Source of the DNA: Geitlerinema sp. BBD 1991-9
GTDB taxonomy: Bacteria > Cyanobacteriota > Cyanobacteriia > Cyanobacteriales > Geitlerinemataceae
NCBI GenBank assembly: GCA_001657325.1
Contig: LWRO01000009.1
Location: 1-64,000, forward strand
Direction: 5' to 3'
DNA: 64,000 bases
Part shown: positions 7,585 through 17,336 of the stretch, one piece after another
Position numbering within the stretch: the first letter of the stretch is position 1
Layout of the letters: the number at the start of each line of letters is the position of its first letter
Translations under genes and position numbers: made by a program
The notes under the pieces: generated by a model
What the model was told of the DNA's origin: nothing
The model's database searches: none
What the model saw: the letters and a program-made list of their open reading frames with translations, nothing else

Positions 7585-8520
7585 ATGCCGCTGCGTCATC
7601 AACCTGCCCCACCCACTCCCTGGGATCGCGATCTGGATCGGCCCACTATTGCCACATCTGCCTATGTCCATCCCCAGTGCAGTCTGATTGGGGATGTGCA
7701 ACTAGGTGAAAATGTAATAGTTGCTCCCAATACCTCCATTCGTGCGGATGAAGGGGCTCCCTTTTACATCGGGGCGAATACCAACATTCAGGATGGAGTG
7801 GTCATCCATGGTTTAGAGCAGGGTCGTGTCTTAGGGGATGACCAGAAACCCTACTCGGTGTGGATAGGCCACGACACCTGCATTACCCACATGGCATTGA
7901 TCCACGGCCCGGCTTACGTTGGGAATGAGTGTTTTATTGGCTTTCGCTCGACGGTGTTTAATGCCCAGGTGGGTCACGGGTGCATTGTGATGATGCATGC
8001 TCTGATTCAGGATGTGAAAATTCCTCCTGGGAAGTATGTGCCATCGGGAGCGGTGATTACGACCCAACAGGCGGCCGATCGACTACCGGATGCTAAGAAG
8101 AGCGATCGCGCCTTTTCTCACCATGTGGTCGAAATCAACCAGGCCCTGCGAGCTGGGTATCGCTGCGCGGATGATATCACCTGCGTCACCACTTTGCAGA
8201 ATCCCTCATCCAGTAACAGCGTCCAATCTATGCATCAAAATGGCCGGACGGCTCACCCTTTGAGAGCAGACATCGTGGACGTAATCAGGCAACAACTCCA
8301 CTTAGGACACCGCATTGGGCTAGAATTTGCCGATGTCCGGCGCTTTAAAGCAGGCTCCTGGCAGAGTGGTCCTACGATTGCTAGTGACCATGAGGCTCAG
8401 GTACTAACCCAGGTGGAGCAGTTTTTAACGGATCATCCCAGCGACTATGTGCGATTGTTGGGCATTGACCCCAGGGTGAAACAGCGTCAGTTGGAGCGAA
8501 CGATTCAGAAGCCCAAGTAA
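7585..8520 (+). CDS. CcmM-like gamma-carbonic anhydrase with a single SSUL domain
   Basis: A 311-aa protein in two parts. Residues 20-205 form a left-handed beta-helix gamma-CA domain with all three metal ligands (H75, H102, H107) and the cysteine pair C194/C200 that forms the activating disulfide in CcmM. Residues 228-308 are one Rubisco-small-subunit-like (SSUL) domain. Carboxysomal CcmM carries three or more SSUL repeats, so this could bind Rubisco but would cross-link it poorly. It lies 15 bases behind hisI and was probably co-transcribed under the 7052 box. Replacement of another carbonic anhydrase during metal limitation is inference. The main ccmM of the genome is not in the window. 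Confidence 0.88.
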   Translation: MPLRHQPAPPTPWDRDLDRPTIATSAYVHPQCSLIGDVQLGENVIVAPNTSIRADEGAPFYIGANTNIQDGVVIHGLEQGRVLGDDQKPYSVWIGHDTCITHMALIHGPAYVGNECFIGFRSTVFNAQVGHGCIVMMHALIQDVKIPPGKYVPSGAVITTQQAADRLPDAKKSDRAFSHHVVEINQALRAGYRCADDITCVTTLQNPSSSNSVQSMHQNGRTAHPLRADIVDVIRQQLHLGHRIGLEFADVRRFKAGSWQSGPTIASDHEAQVLTQVEQFLTDHPSDYVRLLGIDPRVKQRQLERTIQKPK

Positions 8521-8536
8521 TTCAGAAGCCCAAGTA
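8503..8536 (+). repeat. 17-bp tandem duplication at the 3' end of the CcmM-like gene
   Basis: ATTCAGAAGCCCAAGTA occurs twice back to back (8503-8519 and 8520-8536). The first copy encodes the last residues and the stop overlaps the junction, so the second copy is untranslated. This is a replication-slippage scar without obvious function. Confidence 0.9.
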
Positions 8537-8646
8537 AATGAGGATTGGCATTTAGAGATGTGGAAAACTCTGTTTTGCCATCCCTTCCTTTACTGCAGGA
8601 CCTGCAGGATCTGAGATAGTCTAATCAGGCTCTAGGAGGTGAGCAG

Positions 8647-9372
8647 ATGCAATGGGCAATTTTGAGTGGTATTGAGGGCAACCTGGCAGCCTATGAAGCG
8701 GTGTTGCAGGATATTCGACGGCAGCGCAGCCCGGTCACTGACCTATACATAGTCGGAGATGTGGTGGGGCTAAAGGGGAATAATGAGGCAGCGATCGAGC
8801 GACTGCGATCGCCTCGCTTAGGAGAACTCGAACCCCAGGTTTGTATCGGTTGGTGGGAAGAGCAATGCTTTAGTTTGCATGGGCTGAGTGGGTTGCCAGA
8901 TGCCCCCGAACTGATGGCACAATTTGGAGGCGATGGAGTGAAGCAACTGTGGGAATCGGTGTCGCGGGAGTCGGTGCGCTGGTTGCGATCTCGCCACTTT
9001 GGCTTCCATGAACTGGATTGCTTACTGATTCACGGTAGTACCGTCAGCTATGCCGACGAACTAACACCGGATACACCCGCCATTCAGTTGTGCGATCGTC
9101 TCATCCGCGCTGATGCTAATACCTTATTTTGTGGTCGATCGGGGCTGATCTTTGAATGCTGGGTTGAACCCCAGCAATTACGCTCAACCGTCATCACATT
9201 AGATGAAATCCAGGAGCCGCAAGATCAAGGCAAAACACCTCGTCGTGTGGTGGGGGTTGGCTCTGTTGGTCGCACACCCGGAGAGGCTAGCTACGTCTTG
9301 TATAATCCCGGAACCAATGTTGTAACGTTCAAAACGGTAGACACCCATGGACTTACCCCAGCTAACGTTTGA
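8647..9372 (+). CDS. Metallophosphoesterase-like protein with degenerate active site
   Basis: A 241-aa protein with the layout of small YfcE/ApaH-type calcineurin-like phosphoesterases. The expected DxHGN motif reads GIEGNL (D to G, H to E). GD is kept in VGDVVGL, but the GNH(D/E) motif reads CIGWWEEQ. One His survives in LLIHGS, and the final GHTH reads CGRSGL. Most metal ligands are thus lost and catalysis by the usual mechanism is unlikely. A good AGGAGGT site sits 6 bases before the ATG. The last seven codons overlap the first codons of an IS4 transposase remnant in another frame, so the native C-terminus was probably replaced. It lies at the right edge of the metal-limitation block. Confidence 0.7.
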   Translation: MQWAILSGIEGNLAAYEAVLQDIRRQRSPVTDLYIVGDVVGLKGNNEAAIERLRSPRLGELEPQVCIGWWEEQCFSLHGLSGLPDAPELMAQFGGDGVKQLWESVSRESVRWLRSRHFGFHELDCLLIHGSTVSYADELTPDTPAIQLCDRLIRADANTLFCGRSGLIFECWVEPQQLRSTVITLDEIQEPQDQGKTPRRVVGVGSVGRTPGEASYVLYNPGTNVVTFKTVDTHGLTPANV

Positions 9373-10120
9373 GTCCTTGTGGTTTCCTTTTTTTACCCAG
9401 CGGCTCTCCCAAGAATTCTCTGCCGGAGAAACTCTCTATATAGCCATTGACCGCACGCGATGGTGTGCCGTGAATTTGGGGAAGATCTAGCGAAGCTGTC
9501 ATCAGGGGCAACTTAGAGGATTTTGCCGCTTTTAGTACTTGAGATAACCCTGATAAGTAGCTCCACTTAATTAAAAATGCCAATTCAAAACTGAAACGCA
9601 ACACCGGCGGGTTTACGAAGAAAGGCTCATCGGCTATACAGCGTTTCTCGATAATCCGGCTAGAGATCTTCGGCTGAACTTGGGCGAACACCGTTCGCCC
9701 CGACAGACATCTATGGCATGAATTTTTAAAATGGTATTAAGTGTGGAGTGGACAGCGTACTGTTCTCGTTAGATTCGTCACTTTTTGCGATTAAAAGAGT
9801 GGTCGAGAATTTCGCTTTGTGACCCATTTACCCGAAACGGGAGAAGGGGCATATACGAATGAAGAAATCGGAAAGATTTATCGCCGAAGATGGCAAATCG
9901 AGTTGTTCTGGAAGTTCCTAAAAATTCACCTCAAGTTAGATTGTATTATTACCAAGAATACAAACAGAATTCGCATTCAAATTTATGCAAATTTAATAGT
10001 ATATTTAATACTTTAGCTAGTTAATATTTACAAACTTTTGAAAAAACACTACTAGATAAACTGCGATATTTGCAGAGTTTTATGCCTAAAAAAACAAATG
10101 ATGTTCATTGATTGCGAAAG
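9346..10120 (+). pseudogene. Decayed IS4-family transposase
   Basis: From an ATG at 9346 the plus strand reads MDLPQLTFESLWFPFF and then TLYIAIDRTRW, the start of the DDE-type IS4 catalytic domain, before a stop at about 9489. After a scrambled middle, 9805-10016 reads RFVTHLPETGEGAYT and IYRRRWQIELFWKFLK, the C-terminal YREK-type region of IS4 transposases. A shifted tail reads LLDKLRYLQSFMPKKTNDVH. Stops, frameshifts and lost segments make it non-functional. It overlaps the 3' end of the phosphoesterase-like gene and marks the border between two sequence compositions. Confidence 0.8.
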
Positions 10121-10331
10121 CTGGCTTCGAGATGCTAAATTTAGAATTTCACAGGATTCGTGTATCTATTGATAGGGCCTTGGATTTTTACGTTCAACAC
10201 TTCTGGGCTTTTGCAGTGACGGTATATCAAGACTGTAAAAACATCAAAATTGGTCGCTGAAACCCTTATTCTTTCGTATGAATTTACAGTCTTGAGATGC
10301 CGCCAGTGTTGCGTTTCAGTTTTGAATTGGC
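9579..10331. repeat. 31-bp inverted repeats bracketing part of the IS4 remnant
   Basis: The arm at 9579-9609 (beginning GCCAATTCAAAACTGAAACG) recurs inverted at 10301-10331 with one mismatch. They enclose 690 bases that include the IS4 C-terminal fragment, a palindrome GGGCGAAC/GTTCGCCC at 9682-9700, and an inverted pair built on TCAAGACTGTAAA (10227 and 10284). The arms could be ends of an element that inserted into the IS4, or of the IS itself after rearrangement. Confidence 0.65.
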
Positions 10332-11355
10332 GGGTAGTACGTTACCAGTTCTATTGAGTTATTTGTGCGGCTCGGATATGCAAACTACATTCACTTTTAA
10401 ATAAATCTTTATTTTAATAATTCTTTTCACCATCACAACGATTCTGCCCCGGGTGATCGGGCGATCGATGTCGGGTGCATCTCAAGACTGTAAAAATAGT
10501 TTTTAGTGCGTTACGCGGGAATCTAATTAGTCTCGACTGCAGCCGAATTTTGTAGACCGAAGGGCACTCCCTAAGCCTTCGGAGAAAATGGCTGCTGAGA
10601 TCGAAGCCGATCTTATTTTGTGCCAACTGCAAAGCGTTATCTCGAACAGCAACTTATTTTTAAGGCTCTCTTGGAATTGTGGTGTAATTGGGTTGCTTGC
10701 GATATCAAAATCGGTGTAGGGGCGAGCGGCCGTTCGTCCCTATACCAAGGGTTTTGCAACGTCATAAACTCTCTACTTATCCCCCTAACATCAACAGAAC
10801 CATTTTTAATAATGGACTCGTGTTCGACGTGATGCAAACTGACCTCACATTGCGGTTAAGTGCAGATGTTTCAGTCAATTCGGTCGAATTTTGACTGTCG
10901 CCGTTCGAGTGAGATGCGGCCTCGATCTCGTACTGGACTCGATCTCTTACATCAATACGATGGTAGCTTGCGTCATCTCAAAGTAACCTGCCTGTTCTAT
11001 GAAAAGTACTGTTGGCTTGTGGGAACGCCATATTAATTTTGCCCACGGGTCGATCTCTGTCATGGGTTATGTGTATCCGGAAATCGCTAATACGATCGAG
11101 GTCGAATGACAACTGAAGCTGACGAAGCAAAACGTGTTAGACTTCATTACAAAACACGATAATTTTGTCGGAAATTACTGACTCGAGTGTGTGATTTTTG
11201 GGGGATATCCACGATAATCCCGATCTAGCTTTTCTCGATTTTTTGCGTGTATTCACGTATTTTTTATATGTATTTATTCCAAGTCAGACTATCGACATTC
11301 ATCAAAAAATATGTCACAATAAAAATCAGAAAAGCCATTTTTTGAGATTGACAAA
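10332..11355. other. Gene-free decayed region before the first TpsA gene
   Basis: About 1 kb with no supportable gene. It holds a third copy of CTCAAGACTGTAAAAA near 10482, next to GGGTGCATCTCA (the same first 12 bases as the MITE end at 34680), and a near-palindromic repeat at 10717-10742 (TAGGGGCGAGCGG/CCGTTCGTCCCTA) of a type common between cyanobacterial genes. The last 150 bases before 11356 are AT-rich and probably contain the tpsA promoter; I cannot place it exactly. Confidence 0.5.
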
Positions 11356-14300
11356 ATGCTCCCAGTCGCAGAAAACAAAACGATCGGTTGCAAATCCACA
11401 AAAAAAGCAAATAAATTGCTGGCTTTTTCAAAAATTTTCAGTGTTAAAGCTTTATCTATCGGACTGCTTGTTGCCAGTCCGGCTATGGCACAAATTGCTC
11501 CCGACACCACACTTTCCATTCCCTCTCAGGTAACTGTAGAAGATAATATTTACACCATTGAAGGTGGCGTAGAGGTGGGAAGCAATCTTTTTCACAGCTT
11601 TGAAGATTTTTCTGTTCCCACAGGAGCTGAAGCTTTTTTTAACAACGCCTCAACCATCGACAATATTCTCACCCGAGTCACTGGCGGACAAATTTCTAAT
11701 ATTGACGGTTTAATTCGCGCCAACGGAACGGCAAACTTATTTTTACTTAACCCTAACGGTATTGTCTTTGGAGAAAACGCCCGACTCGAGATCGGCGGTT
11801 CCTTCTTCGCCAGTACTGCCCATCGTCTCGAACTGAGCGATGGAAGCTTTTTCAGTGCAACCGAACCTGAAACACCACTGTTGACAGTTTCAGTTCCAGT
11901 CGGCGTGCAGTTGGGTAACGCACCCGGCTCGATCGACATTCGAGGTTCTGGATTAGCCGATCGATTCGAGCTTTCCAATTCAGGGTTGTCCGTTAAACCC
12001 GGACGATCGATCGCACTCCTCGGGGGGAACATCACCCTAAACGGAGGGATCGTCAGTGCGCCATCGGGACGAGTGGAAATCGGCGGCGTTCTCGAAGGTG
12101 CAGTCGGTTTCGATGAGGGTCTAACCTTCGACTACGACAGCGTCAGTGAATGGGGAGACGTGCAGTTCCTCAATCGATCGTCGGTTGTCGTTCCCACCAG
12201 CGATCTCGACAATGCACCAAATACCGGAATTCAAATCGTCGGCAGACAGATCGCCCTCGATGGTTCACAAATTGCGACGTTGACGCAAAACCATCAAGCC
12301 AGTGGCTCTGTAGACATTCAAGCTTCAGAATTACTGAGATTAGGTGGATCGATCGATATTTTTCCCTTTAGCGCTTCCATCGAAACACAAGTCAGTGAAA
12401 CCGCTACCGGAAACGGCGGAAATCTCAACGTCACGTCACCTCGAGTTGAGGTCGGGGATGGAGCGAGAATCGAAACCCTGAGCTTTGGGAGCGGAAATGC
12501 CGGAGACGTAACTGTCAATGCCGACTCAATTCAAATTATCGGCTCTGCACCCTCGCGTGGATTCATCATCGATCCCATTAAGATCTTCGAACAAACAACG
12601 AACAGCCGCATTAGCAGTGAGACCTTCGGCGGCGGAGAGGGTGGAAACGTCAACGTTATAACTCACGACTTATACTTCAACAACAGCGGACAAATCCGAA
12701 CGCTGACCGGCTCCGAGGCAAATGGCGGCACGATAAACGTCAACGCTCGCGATCTAAGTGCTGAGAACAGCGCTCCTCTCAATCCATTCGTTAGTAGTGG
12801 CATCAGTAGCCTGACGACAGACACCGGAATAGGCGGTGATATCAACGTTACGACTCAAAGGGCGACCCTTCAAGATGGCGCGCAAATCTCCGCGCGAACC
12901 TTGAGTGCGGGGTTGGGGGGAAGTGTGAGGGTTCGCGCTTCCGAATCGATCGCGGCCCGAGGGGTCAGTCCAACTTTCTCTTTCATCCTGTCAGGGGTAT
13001 TTGCCGATGTCTTGGGTTCCGGTGACGGTGGAACCTTGAGCGTCACAGCACCTCAACTGACGCTATCTGAGGGAGGAGGTATGACCTCGTTCGTGTTGTC
13101 ACAAATTGCAGGTAGCACCTTACCCGGTGGGGGACTGGGAAATGCCGGGGATGTCAATATTGTTGCCGATTCGATCGAGCTTCTCGGTGTCAGTCCCCTC
13201 AATCCCGAAAACTTCACCCAAATGGGTAGTGTGACCTTCGGAGTCGGGGATGCGGGAGACGTTCGCGTTTCGGCCAGACAAATTCAGCTTCGAGACGGTG
13301 CGGTCTTAGTTTCATCAGTCGTCTCTTCCGTGTCTATTTGGGGAGACCCTGTCGATCGCGCGGGAACGGGTAACAGCGGACAATTGCACGTCGATGTCTC
13401 AGAATCGCTCGAAGTTTTCGGGACGAACCCCGTCCTCGCTTCTGCAACCTTTGTCGGAACTCAAACTTTCGGTATTGGAAGCGCCGGTGACTTTACTCTC
13501 AACACCGATCGACTGCTTTTGCGCGATGGGGGATCTCTCGGCTCTTTTACCAGTGCTACAGGGAATGCCGGTCAGATTCAAGTGAATGCCTCGGAAATTG
13601 TCATTCGCGGCCGGGGACAGAACGGTTTTCGGGCCTCTACCTTAGCCGCAACCGCGTTCGAGCCAGATGAATCACTGCAACAGGCATTTTTTATTCCGGA
13701 TATTCCGACGGGGAACACGGGAAACGTGACGATCCAAACCGATCGACTGATCCTTGAAGATGGCGGTGGTATTAACGTCCGACACGACGGTATCGGAAAT
13801 GCAGGAAGGTTAGACATCGATGCGTCGGAGATCGTGATTGGACGCGATGCGAGGATTACGGCTACCACTGCCTTCGGCGTTGGGGGTGACGTCGCTTTAC
13901 ACGCTCGCGAGTCGCTGCAACTGCACGATAACGGAACGATTGCACTGTCAGCGCTTGGAGATGTTGGCAACGGCGGAAACTTATCGATCGAGGCGGGAAC
14001 GATTTCGCTACTCGATCGAAACACCATTCAAGCCAACGCCCTTCGGGGGAGTGGTGGCAACATCCGCATCGCCACGGAAGGCATCTTTACATCGCCCCAG
14101 TCATCGATTACCGCGAGTTCGCAATTGGGAATTGACGGTATCGTGGAAATTACGCAACCGACCGTCGATACCCGTGCCGCTTTCGTTCAATTAAACAACA
14201 CCCCGATCGATCCGACGACGCAAATTGTGTCTGCTTGTGGCGTGGCTCGCGATAACTCCTTTATTGTGACGGGAAATGGGGGATTACCTCCCGATCCCAC

Positions 14301-14535
14301 AGCCGTATTGAGAGGTCAAACGGTGTGGGTCGATACGCGACTATCCGATGAGATCGAATTGAGTTCCTCCGGTGAAATTTCGGCTGACGAAATCGAGGAA
14401 AGCTCGATCGATTCGCCTCCCGTCGAAGCAACGGGTTGGAAACGTCACGAGAACGGACTCGTGGAATTAGTCGTCACCTCTTCGACGCAACAAGAAAATC
14501 GTAGAGTTCGATCGCCTTGTCATAGAGATTTATAA
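11356..14535 (+). CDS. TpsA-like secreted filamentous haemagglutinin-domain protein, copy 1
   Basis: A 1059-aa exported protein. After a Sec signal peptide (hydrophobic core to about residue 44, cleavage near SPAMA-Q) comes a TPS secretion domain with the hallmark NPNGI at 132-136 and FGENARLEIGGSFFAST. The rest is a long beta-helix of repeats such as GNAGDVTVNA and GNGGNLSIEA. The tail has a conserved cyanobacterial end with a Cys in SACGVARDNSFIVTGNGGLP and a final VEATGWKRHENGLVELV. Such proteins cross the outer membrane through a TpsB/Omp85-type pore and act in adhesion or surface coating. No TpsB is in the window. It is collinear over nearly its full length with copy 3 (19296-22448). Confidence 0.9.
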   Translation: MLPVAENKTIGCKSTKKANKLLAFSKIFSVKALSIGLLVASPAMAQIAPDTTLSIPSQVTVEDNIYTIEGGVEVGSNLFHSFEDFSVPTGAEAFFNNASTIDNILTRVTGGQISNIDGLIRANGTANLFLLNPNGIVFGENARLEIGGSFFASTAHRLELSDGSFFSATEPETPLLTVSVPVGVQLGNAPGSIDIRGSGLADRFELSNSGLSVKPGRSIALLGGNITLNGGIVSAPSGRVEIGGVLEGAVGFDEGLTFDYDSVSEWGDVQFLNRSSVVVPTSDLDNAPNTGIQIVGRQIALDGSQIATLTQNHQASGSVDIQASELLRLGGSIDIFPFSASIETQVSETATGNGGNLNVTSPRVEVGDGARIETLSFGSGNAGDVTVNADSIQIIGSAPSRGFIIDPIKIFEQTTNSRISSETFGGGEGGNVNVITHDLYFNNSGQIRTLTGSEANGGTINVNARDLSAENSAPLNPFVSSGISSLTTDTGIGGDINVTTQRATLQDGAQISARTLSAGLGGSVRVRASESIAARGVSPTFSFILSGVFADVLGSGDGGTLSVTAPQLTLSEGGGMTSFVLSQIAGSTLPGGGLGNAGDVNIVADSIELLGVSPLNPENFTQMGSVTFGVGDAGDVRVSARQIQLRDGAVLVSSVVSSVSIWGDPVDRAGTGNSGQLHVDVSESLEVFGTNPVLASATFVGTQTFGIGSAGDFTLNTDRLLLRDGGSLGSFTSATGNAGQIQVNASEIVIRGRGQNGFRASTLAATAFEPDESLQQAFFIPDIPTGNTGNVTIQTDRLILEDGGGINVRHDGIGNAGRLDIDASEIVIGRDARITATTAFGVGGDVALHARESLQLHDNGTIALSALGDVGNGGNLSIEAGTISLLDRNTIQANALRGSGGNIRIATEGIFTSPQSSITASSQLGIDGIVEITQPTVDTRAAFVQLNNTPIDPTTQIVSACGVARDNSFIVTGNGGLPPDPTAVLRGQTVWVDTRLSDEIELSSSGEISADEIEESSIDSPPVEATGWKRHENGLVELVVTSSTQQENRRVRSPCHRDL

Positions 14536-14784
14536 TTCCTTCTCAACCCTCCATTTTGTACGTACAGCCTTTTTCGATAGAAAGAAATAGGCAAATCAAA
14601 AGTATTCAATGAAACTCAGCATTTTACAGTACAGCAGAAATGCTGAGAACTCTAATATACGTTTATTTTAAGGTGCTTCGTAATATAATCTGCTCGCTTT
14701 ATGGATCGATCGAGAATCGACATGACTCACAAATTATGTCATCCTAAAAAGTGAGCATCCCGATCGTATCTTCACATCAGAGCA

Positions 14785-17336
14785 ATGCTGGCAAACTCGG
14801 ACGATAAACGATCGATGGACAGCAAGGATTCCCCCGTCAATGCCAATCGATTTTGGGTTATTGCAGCGGCTTCGGTACCCCAAATCTTCTCGTTCTGGGT
14901 TCTCTCTTCACAGCTGACTTTTTCGCAAATCGTCCCCGACAATACCCTTCCCAGACCGTCCACAGTCACTGTGGAAGACAATACTTACACGATTGACGAG
15001 GGAACCGAAGCGGGAAGTAACCTTTTTCACTCGTTTCAAAATTTTTCAGTTCCCACAGGAACCGAAGCATTTTTCAATAATACCGTCACCGTTGAAAACA
15101 TCCTCACTCGCGTCACTGGGGGGAGTGCTTCCAACATTGACGGATCGATCCGAGCGAACGGAACGGCCAACCTGTTCCTACTCAATCCGTTGGGATTGAG
15201 TTTCGGACTCAACGCCCGATTAAACATCGGCGGTTCGTTTCTCGGGACGACTGCTAACAGTATCGTATTTGAAAACGGCTTAGAATTCAGCGCAACTGCA
15301 CCTGAAGGGCAAACACTCCTAACAGTCAGCGTCCCCATCGGCTTGCAATTCAACGGACAGGGGGAAAATATTCAGGTTCGTGGAGAAGGACATCGTTTGA
15401 GAAGCCCTGAGTTTTCAACAATTGTCAGAGAGGATAACTCTGGAGAATTGGATGTCAAGCCCGGTCGTACCCTGGCCTTGGTGGGGGGCAACACGCTCTT
15501 AGACGGTGCTATTCTCACCGCCGAAAGCGGACGCATCGAATTGGGGGGCGTTGAAGAAGGATTTGTTCGATCGAACGTCCAGGGAGAACATCAATGGACG
15601 TTTGACTACGAGGGTGTTTCCCGTTTCCGAGACGTTCGGCTCGTGCGACAATCGTCTGTCGATGTCAGTGGTACGGAGATCGGTTCCATACAAATGGTCG
15701 GTCGACAAATTGTACTGAGTGACGGGTCGATCGCCTTGCTGCAAAATCAAGGGACACAGACGTTCGGCGATTTGCGAGTGCGAGCGTCAGAATCTGTCAC
15801 CTTAACGGGAACGACGCCTGACGAAAGTTTTGCGACAAATCTTCTTCAAGCAACAACCGGTTCGGGTCGTGCTGGCAATATTGAAATTACAACGTCCCAA
15901 TTAACCGTTCGCGAGGGCGCACAAGTTTTCAATCAAACAATCGGAGAGGGAATTGGTGGAAATATTGACGTTCGAGCGTCTGAAAATATCGAAGTGATAG
16001 GTCTTTCCCCCGTTGCACCTCTCGTGAGAAGTATCATTGCAACGATCGGTTTCGAGAGCAGATCGGCGGGTAATATCGCGATTTCAACCCGGCATTTGAG
16101 CGTTCGCAGCGGAGGAAACTTAGCCTCTACCACCTGACGAACGTCGAATCCGAATTTTTGCTGTCAAGCGGTATTTTTTCTAACTCCCTTGGCATCGGGA
16201 ATTCAGGCAACGTCACCGTTAACACGTCGAGAATCATCGTTCGAGATGGTGGGCGAATTACGTCAGCAACCGGTGTGATTGGGAATGGCGGGAAAGTCGT
16301 TATTAATGCAAGTGAGTTCGTAGAGGTCAGTGGTATCGGTTTCGGAGCGGTTCCCAGCTCGATCTCGTCGAGTGCCGTTCTGCCCGATGAAGCTATACGG
16401 CAAGCACTGGGACTTCCTCCCGTGCTATCTGGAATTCCCGGGAGCATAGAAATTAATACGCCTCAACTTGTCGTGGCCCGTGGAGGGGATATCAACGTTC
16501 GCAATAACGGTACGGGACCCGCGGGCAGTCTTCGTATTCACGCCGAGACCATTTCGCTCGATGACGGAGGAAGCATGACTGCCGCAACGCAATCGGGGGA
16601 AGGGGGTAACGTTGTCCTCCGCATCGACGACTCGTTACAACTGCGCCGTGCGAGTCAAATTACCGTCGAAGCCGGAGGACAGGGAAATGGCGGCAACTTG
16701 ACAATTGTGGCGGATACGATTTCACTGCTGGAAGGCAGTACGATCGATGTGAATGCCTTTGAAGGTCGGGGTGGCAATATTGGAATAACGACCCGAGGCT
16801 TGTTTGTTGCTCCAGATAGCCGCATCACTGCCAGTTCTCAATTGGGGGTTGACGGTGTCGTCTCCATTTCTCAACTGGAGGTCGATACGGATTCGACCTG
16901 GGTTTCGTTGACCCAAGATCCCATCGATCCGACAACGCAAATTGTTTCAGTCTGTGGCATTGCTCGCGAAAACTCCTTTATCGTCACGGGGAACGGCGGC
17001 ATCCCCCCCGATCCCACCGACGTATTGAGAGGTCAGAACATCTGGGTCGATATGCGACTGTCGGAAATTCGAGAGTTGAGTCCACCGATCGACTCTCGAT
17101 CGAGCGAAGAAGAAGACACCTCGTTCGCAGAAGCGGTACGTCGCACGATCGAGCCAACTCTCGTGGAAGCGACGGGTTGGCATCTCAAGGAAGACGGAAC
17201 CGTGGAATTAGTCGCAACACGATCGAGCATGGGGCGCAGTCGATTTATGCCATCGAACTTTCTGCCATCGAACTGCCCTCCCGGTCTAACTCAACTGCAC
17301 CACAGGTGTATCGTCGAGCAAGGTATCGAGCGTTAG
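14785..17336 (+). pseudogene. TpsA-like haemagglutinin-domain protein, copy 2, frameshifted
   Basis: The first frame (14785-16137, 450 codons) carries a signal peptide, a TPS domain and the start of the beta-helix, then stops at TGA in GGNLASTT-stop. The sequence continues in the next frame without interruption (LTNVESEFLLSSGIFSN...) to the conserved tail VSVCGIARENSFIVTGNGG at about 16950 and the stop at 17336. One missing base near 16130-16134 explains both halves. The TPS motif reads NPLGL instead of NPNGI or NPNGL. There is no homopolymer run at the break, so programmed slippage is unlikely; a sequencing error cannot be excluded. The 3' end overlaps the convergent Hsp70-like gene by 51 bases. 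Confidence 0.8.

Noticed and set aside
9362..9691. A 109-codon minus-strand frame
   Set aside because: It is the complement of the IS4 transposase remnant, whose plus-strand translation shows true transposase motifs.
9682..9700. GGGCGAAC/GTTCGCCC hairpin as a terminator
   Set aside because: It has no T run and matches an interspersed palindrome type common in cyanobacterial intergenic DNA.
11000..11108. A 36-codon frame starting MKSTVGLWERHINFAHG before the first TpsA gene
   Set aside because: No ribosome binding site, motif or conservation that I can recognise; such frames are expected by chance.
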